DNA of 64,000 nt from Phoronis australis. Its lineage: Eukaryota > Phoronida > Phoronidae. The stretch's first letter is position 1. Every line of letters starts with the position of its first letter. Under the pieces are notes generated by a model. The model was given only the letters and a program-made list of their open reading frames with translations. It had not been told where the DNA came from and did not search any database. The stretch lies in contig NMRA01000395.1 in NCBI GenBank assembly GCA_002633005.1, positions 228,994 to 292,993 on the forward strand, given 5' to 3'. Below are positions 57,985 to 64,000 of this stretch, one piece after another. A program made the translations under genes and the position numbers.

Positions 57985-60742
57985 GTATGTTAACTTCTTT
58001 TGTTACAATTACTAAGTACAGACAATCAATATCATGATGACTAAAAAGCACAAAATCTCACCTAACTTTGAAACATCACATAATTTCTTTGTAAGCAGAT
58101 TCCAGTGAAATAAGTGGCTATTGTGATCATATATGCTCTGGGGCTAGTTCCAAGAAACTCAATTAAATTCATTTTTTACTTAAGTCTAAGATTTGTCTCA
58201 ACTTCCCAGCTTCAAAACTTCCACTACTGGTAAGTTAGTTGAAATTAAGACAAACATTGTTGAAAACTTATTAAGTCATCATGAGATCTTTTTCTTGAAA
58301 CGGACTTTAGACAAATTTTATTTTCATCGTAAAATTGGTAAGTTTTTTCTTAGTTAAATCAGTTTTCTTGAAACGGACCTCTAGTCCTTAACGCACTCAG
58401 TTTTTTTAGTATTTCTCATTTTGTGCAAGTTACGAGTGTATTAAAGTAGACATTTTTCTACCAAAAATGTATAAAATAGAAACAAAAAGACATTAAATAA
58501 TTAAATTGAGAAAACATTAGGCTTCATCTTTACCCAGGTAAAACTCACTTAGAAGAGACTTGGTCATTTTAGAAATTGTTTCATTAAAATATACTTTCTG
58601 AAGCATATTTTAAGCAAATTTCACTGTCTTGGTCATGTGACCCAGTCATTGACAGGTTATGTCAAGTCCAAAGCTGAATTTCACTTCGTTTCTTGGAATT
58701 ACGCGAGATGACATTTATCAAATCGTGTCAGCCAGTTCTCAGCTATACTCACAAGAGGATGTATGCAAGATTTCTGCCTCTAATACTCTTTTAGACTTTA
58801 TCTACGGATTGTGATCGATTATTTTTGTTAAACTTGCTTTATGTGAAGATTTTGATCAATTGTTTCAAATGGTAATAAACACTCTTTCAACCTCGTTTCT
58901 GTGTAAATTTAGCTCTTTGAGTGATTTTTTTCTTTGGACAACTGTGGGTGGCTTTGTCAGGTACTAGCCAAGATGGCAGTGGGTCTGATGGTGGATGGCT
59001 TTGTCATGTACTAGCCAAGATGGCAGTGGGTCTGATGGTGGATGGCTTTGTCATGTACTAGCCAAGATGGCAGTGGGTCTGATCTCCCTTGGAGCAGATG
59101 GAGCAGGTTGTGGAATCTTCATCTCCTGATCTGTAAGATAATGAATAGGGCAAAGATGTTTTTGACCAACTTGTTTCTGGCTCTGAGAAGCCAGTCTGTC
59201 CGGAAAGAGAATGCTTACCAAAGAGATCATGACATAGTATTATTTGCCAAAGCCTCAGCTTGACCCTGCCACTGGTGAAGTCATTGCAACTTTCATAAAC
59301 AGTGGTCTGAGAATGCAGCCTAATGAAAAAAATCTTAACAAGACATTGCAATCTTGTGCCTTTCTGAACAATTGTGTCAATATGACAATCCCTCACACTA
59401 ACCCTGTTCTACTTGCTGCTGAAGGGCTTAGTTCCTTGTGGAGTTGATCAATAACGTTTATGTTGCTGAGGGGTGACTTGATGCAGGGTTTGACGAATGC
59501 TTGTTGTGTTGTATCTTCCACCTTCTCCAAGAGTTGTCATTATGTAAGGACACCACCAAGTCTAATGTTCTTGTATGGGTTTATTATTGGTAATCAAGTG
59601 TAACATACTCAACCAGGTCATCACACAGTTCACATTGTGTTATTACACCGTATGCAGGAGGTGGTGTGTAGTGACTGCTTTGAAGGAGTACATAACATAG
59701 AATTTCGATTTTCAGAGGAGTTGTGCAGCTACTGTTTCTCACTTCTGTAGCTCCGTATAAGGCAGCCTTGAAGTCTACTATAATCATATTTCTGATGCTG
59801 GTACGAACACAGCTATTTGCTGTTCACTCTATGAAGACAGTGGCAATATCAGGTGGCTTTGACAACTTTTTGTGAATGTCTGGTTGGAATTAAGACGGTC
59901 TTTGATAAATACTCACACCTGCTAACAGTGCTGTACCAGCTTCTTGGGCTGTTGTCAATTGTGGAGAGAAATTTGTTGTTTGTTTATGTCACAATATATA
60001 ACTTTTTATTTTTTGTGGTTTGCTAGTGGGATGTATTCTAAATGTCTTGCAAAATTCCTAGTAAAATAAAACGAAGTGAAACTAATAATGAAATTCAAGT
60101 AAACATGATTATGTTACATCTAGTATGATGCAGTTAGATACTGTCACTGAGTGGACTGCATTGCATGCCTAATCCTTTCACTGAGTGACTACATTACATG
60201 CCTAATCCTTTCTCAGTCTCTGAGACACCTCCCCTTTTTTCTTGTCATATTTCGTGGTTTCTGGCTGTGAAACCTGATTAGCAGTGAAGTCATTCCTAAG
60301 TACTCAGTTCACGTAATATTGAAATTATCATCAAACTCCATCTTACCAGACTTATTGAATTTACTAATTTACCATTACCTTTGAGCCTTTAGAAAAATAA
60401 TTAATTTTCATTAGTTTAGTTGAATTTAATTCTTAATTAGCCATTAACTTAAAAGTGTTATTGATGCATTGTGCATTTTAGATATCTCGATAAATCTTGG
60501 TATGTTTAAATTTGCTTGAATGCACTGGATAGGTGTTTGTAGACAACTCTTAGTAATTTAGTGCATTCATACCTCTGTCAGAAAATCTTAAATATGGAAT
60601 ACAGTGAGTAAAGTGGGTGACAGCCGTAATTTCTCAGTCTTGTTTTTATTGTTGTGCTGTTTGGTGATTTCATATAAAACTCATAGTAAAGAAAGACATT
60701 CAGTTTGCAGAAGAGCTGAAATTTTGCTAATTATATTTTCAG
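57985..60742 (+). other. intron with a weak foldback and a 47-bp array
   Basis: Between about 58.14 and 58.39 kb the ends CTAGTTCCAAGAAACTCAAT and, in reverse complement, a CTAG..CCGTTTCAAGAAAACTG sequence suggest a degenerate MITE. The rest, including a 67-codon frame near 59.3 kb, is unrecognised. Confidence 0.4.
58950..59085. repeat. 47-bp minisatellite, 3 copies
   Basis: The unit GGCTTTGTCATGTACTAGCC... repeats at exact 47-base spacing; the first copy has CAGGTAC instead of CATGTAC. Confidence 0.93.
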
Positions 60743-60919
60743 AGCCATCTGATCCTACTGGAGTTAAACTCATTGTTCTCAATTCAACTTCATTTGAGGT
60801 CAGGTGGATTTCACCTGAACCAAATCCAGGACCCACGAATTATACTATTGATGTGTTCGACAAGGGAAGATTAGACAGTAGCACTACAGGCAGTCACATT
60901 CAGTCTAAAAATGTCTCAG
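60743..60919 (+). CDS. exon: FN3 domain 13, N-terminal half
   Basis: The acceptor is AATTATATTTTCAG and the donor is GTAAAA; 59 codons, phase 1. Motifs: PSDPTGVKLIVLNSTSFEVR, WISPEPNPGPTNYTIDV. The Gly-Pro-Thr-Asn-Tyr-Thr stretch is common in receptor phosphatase ectodomains such as PTPRQ, a hint and not proof. Confidence 0.85.
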
Positions 60920-62481
60920 GTAAAATACAGTTATCACCTTTCTTTATGCATAAGCAATTTACTAGTTGTCGGGTGGCAATATGTAGTGAACAGGCAGGCA
61001 CCTATGACTAGCAGATAATTTTGTTTGACATATTCCTGTGTGTAAACTAAGACACGCATCATTGGATTCTGAAGGAAAGTAGTCGGTCAAATTACGTCTG
61101 TGAGCAATGTGTAAAGGAAACATCAAATACTGACTGGTCGAATAGAAATGATTCCATTTTAAATAAAAACTATCGGTGTACGAAATGCCTTTGGTGGATT
61201 TGAGCTTGGCTGTGACTATGTGACTAGTGCTGAAAGCAAACATTGATTATGAAATTAAACTACCTGTTGTATGGCTGCTCAACAGTAAGCAGGCTCTTTA
61301 CCAAGATGTGATATGTTTATAAATTTGTTTTAAATGCATGTATTATGTTGTACATATTAGAGTTATCTGGGGAAGTGGATAATACTCTTGGGAATAATCC
61401 CTGGCCAGTCACCACGCTGGTGACTCTGTGCATATCATTGCTTTGCGAATTTCACCTAGGCTTTTACTTTTCTGTTTCAACCAATCAGAAATCTCAAATT
61501 TGACTCAAATCCCACAAATGCAACAGATTTATAACTTGTTTCAAGGAGTTCATTCATTACATAAATTAGGTTCCATTTTGGAATATTCTCAAAATTTTCA
61601 CAGAAAGATCTAAACCCAACCCTTAAAAAGTTTCTTGATGTTAAAAAGATCATTCAGTGCTGTTTCAATTTTCTAATACTTTTTTTAAAAACTAATACAA
61701 AATTGTAACAAAGTGTGATTGGTGAAACTTGCCATGGAAATCTAGCACTTTTGTCATGTGACTGAATTGTGTTCCTGTTGTCTGACTTCAAAGTACCACA
61801 TATTTTGATATAAAGGCTTCAACATTATTTAAAGTTTGACAGAATTTACCGAAGATTTGCAGGCCTGTTGTTATCATTGAATTTGACATGACAGCTTGTA
61901 GAGTAAAAAAATAGCTTATGCAAAATAGCCTGGCCTACGCCTTGTCCAAGACACTAGGCTAATTGTTACATCGTGCAAATTAGCCAAACTGGCAGGTTAT
62001 TTGGGTACAGGTCAAATTGAACATCTTACAGGCCTTGAGCCTGAATCTGCCCGACTGTTCCCTGACTTCTCAGAATTGCTATGTGACATAATCGTGCTAT
62101 AGTTATTGTTTAAGACATTTCAAGTAATGGAAATAATGGGTTATACACTGTCAGGTGGATGAGAATCAGTTTTAACATATCGAGAAAAGTTGCAATCTGT
62201 GTAATCGCTTCCAGCTTGGTCCTTCCCACAATGTTCTACTCAGAACAAAATGGCTACAGAGGGCTTTCTTCACTCTAGTGGAGTCACACAGGATGTCATA
62301 AACTATCAGCAATGCAATTCAATGAAGACCACAGTACTGGGTGATGGAAAACGTTCACTTAAAAGGTGTGACTGTGAATAAATGAACCCCTTCTTGTTTG
62401 GTGCCTGGTGTTGTCATAATTATTGTGTAATATATTCTGTCTTATTCAAATTAACTCATTCCACTTTGTTTTGTTTTTTAG
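60920..62481 (+). other. intron, no recognisable content
   Basis: Unique AT-rich sequence; no array or transposon border found. Confidence 0.45.
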
Positions 62482-62613
62482 GTTATTCTTCAAATCATGT
62501 TGCTTTCTATGGCATGGAGGAGTACTGGCTATATCGTGCGAGTGTGGCGGCCATTACAGAGAAAGGCAACAGCTCGGCAAAGTACAGTGATGTCAATAGG
62601 ACTAGTGCTGCAG
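62482..62613 (+). CDS. exon: FN3 domain 13, C-terminal half
   Basis: The acceptor is TTTGTTTTTTAG and the donor is GTTTGA, a weak donor; 44 codons, phase 1. MEEYWLYRASVAAITEKGNS is the F strand and following loop. It is the last exon of the gene found here, and it ends in mid-codon, so the gene continues beyond the window. Confidence 0.83.
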
Positions 62614-64000
62614 GTTTGACTCAGTCAATAACTGTTCATTAATTTTAGGAATATTTTGCGGTGTTCATGGATGTAGTAGTCTGGGAGCCAAATATTGGAT
62701 AATTGTTTTTTTTTTCTGTTTTATGCAGCCTATACTAGAAATAAGCAATCATGACTTAGGGGCTTGATCATTTGTAACCTTTGAGAATTTTTTTGATTGT
62801 TCTAAAACCCCCTCAACCGCCACACTCCACGACCCCTCGCCCCACGGCCCACAACCTCTCAACCCAGGCCATTCTACACGAGCTCGACTCACTCTGAACA
62901 AGTGCTGAATTGCAGGACCAATGAGTTGAACCGTGAAGTCAGCTGGCTTTTCCTGCTTTTTTTGCAATTGAGAGTCAATTCAACAAGTTTTAAAGCCAAA
63001 ACAGAAAAAATGTCCAAATCAAATTGAAGACCTACCAACATTACGAATGTCGTTTCCGGCAAAGTGCATGATTGTCTCGTCTGCTCTTTAATGAATGGCA
63101 TATTCCATATGTTTTGGGGGGTGGAGTCCGAAGAACTTATGAATGTGTAATTTCATCAGTAAATACAGTTTGGCAAAAAAACTGTTATAACTAAAAAGGT
63201 ATCCCGTCGTTACATGGATTATATTGTAAACGAATGTACAGCAGGTAGCAAATAATAAAAATGTGAAATTGTCTCCATTCACGGTAATGTACTAAGTTTA
63301 GTAGAACAGGGCCATTGTTAGCCGCTCATGAAGCTATTCGCGTGACAACGATAGCACACTCACAATTCGCTAGTTCAGGTCATACTGAGTTGCAACTTTC
63401 TGTTATTAACCATGAATAGAAAAAAATGTCATAAACAAATTGCTCTCATCAACTACAATTCCCAACGGTGTCCAATTCGCCGCCTACTATTGCATACTGG
63501 AGATGATTAGGTTTGGTTGCAACGGTCAGATTCCACGTAGAAAATAAATCCGAAACTAAAAGAGGCGATCCAGATACTTGTTTGTCGAAAAGTAGAATAA
63601 ATATACGTAAATAAAACAACCAAAATGGATCACTTGATCACGTGATCCATTTTTGATGTTTTATTTAGGTATATTTGTTCTCAGATTCCATGTAATTCAA
63701 GTAGATACAGTTGCAGCGTCAATTGCCTGCCCTCTTTTGGGCATGTTACACTGTACTGTGCTCAAATTCTGAGTCTTGAATTGGCATTTGAAACATCTTG
63801 TGCTTATGTCCGATTCGATTAGGCTATTGTCTTGGGTTTATGCAATTCTTCTTCTCGTTGGTCAAATGGTCAAATATATTGACCATCATAATGACGAATG
63901 TGCGTTGCACTGTCATGATGCACCACAGGGGCCCAGTGTATCCAACATCAGCATTGTTTTTTATCCGAGTTTCCCTCATACAGAATCGGCTGTCCGTTGC
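62614..64000 (+). other. intron, with one palindrome
   Basis: Apart from the palindrome at 63.6 kb nothing is recognised. A C-rich CCCCTCGCCCCACGGCCC tract is near 62.83 kb. Confidence 0.4.
63600..63675. repeat. 76-bp imperfect palindrome
   Basis: Two 34-base arms, matching at 31 positions, flank an 8-base centre (TTGATCAC). The inner arms contain AAAATGGATCAC and GTGATCCATTTT. It may be a tiny foldback element or a hairpin; it has no coding sequence. Confidence 0.85.

Larger units (their letters stand above)
16398..62613 (+). other. multi-exon gene: mucin-like stretch plus 13 FN3 domains (both ends incomplete)
   Basis: Twenty exons join without a frame break or stop at any junction: about 1,520 codons. 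All introns are phase 1 except the one between the exons at 46.0 and 50.5 kb, which is phase 0. Order: Ser/Thr-rich exons, six cysteine-type FN3 domains, a doubtful 13-codon exon, seven classical FN3 domains. Many Asn-x-Ser/Thr sites imply an extracellular, glycosylated protein. FN3 arrays mediate adhesion or form receptor ectodomains; similar arrays occur in receptor tyrosine phosphatases of the R3 type, tenascins and others. No signal peptide, membrane segment or phosphatase is visible, so the family is not assigned. Introns are up to about 7 kb and full of repeats. Confidence 0.8.

Noticed and set aside
59042-59447. Short frames on both strands
   Set aside because: The first is partly from the 47-bp array; none shows FN3 or other domain features.

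Overview
The window is eukaryotic, most likely from a marine invertebrate deuterostome. It has GT..AG introns, exons that each match one extracellular domain, AT-rich non-coding DNA, a non-LTR retrotransposon, DNA-transposon remnants and many minisatellites. The lineage is an inference. The best clue is a Gypsy remnant whose integrase lies upstream of its reverse transcriptase, the order reported for the Gmr1-like group of deuterostome elements. Three runs of N and two duplicated flanks mark it as a draft assembly.

The only host gene I can support runs on the + strand from about 16.4 kb to at least 62.6 kb. Twenty exons give about 1,520 codons, all in compatible frames. The first three encode a Ser/Thr-rich mucin-like stretch of about 224 residues. 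Thirteen fibronectin type III (FN3) domains follow. FN3-1 to FN3-6 are single-exon domains; five of them carry an unusual cysteine pair and all share a Lys-x-Gly-Trp-like motif. FN3-7 to FN3-13 are classical FN3 domains, mostly with a Pro-Asn-Gly-Val-Ile-type motif, and four of them are split by an intron. All introns but one are phase 1. The signal peptide, transmembrane segment and any cytoplasmic domain lie outside the window or were not recognised. The product is probably a large secreted or cell-surface glycoprotein; a receptor-type tyrosine phosphatase is one possibility, but no catalytic domain is present.

The other DNA, region by region: 0.7-2.1 kb is a 5'-truncated LINE on the minus strand with a target-site duplication. 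4.4-7.0 kb is a non-autonomous hAT-like element with a nested CpG-rich MITE. 7.0-7.5, 9.3-11.4, 14.4-15.7, 20.0-20.8, 25.1-26.5, 36.7-40.9, 42.9-43.5 and 47.3-48.8 kb are copies of one dispersed repeat built from sub-units of about 150 bp, each carrying a CCTAGTGGC core. 31.4-31.9 kb is a long foldback. 32.9-35.7 kb is the broken Gypsy element. 41.6-41.9 kb holds a tRNA-like SINE fragment and a short MITE. At least twelve unrelated minisatellites sit in the introns.

The most notable observations are: a mobile repeat seeded with CTCF-consensus-like motifs at roughly nucleosome spacing; a Gypsy relic with an inverted INT-RT order; a lineage of FN3 domains with a probable extra disulfide that is still growing by exon duplication; and two single-N joins that look like unmerged haplotypes.
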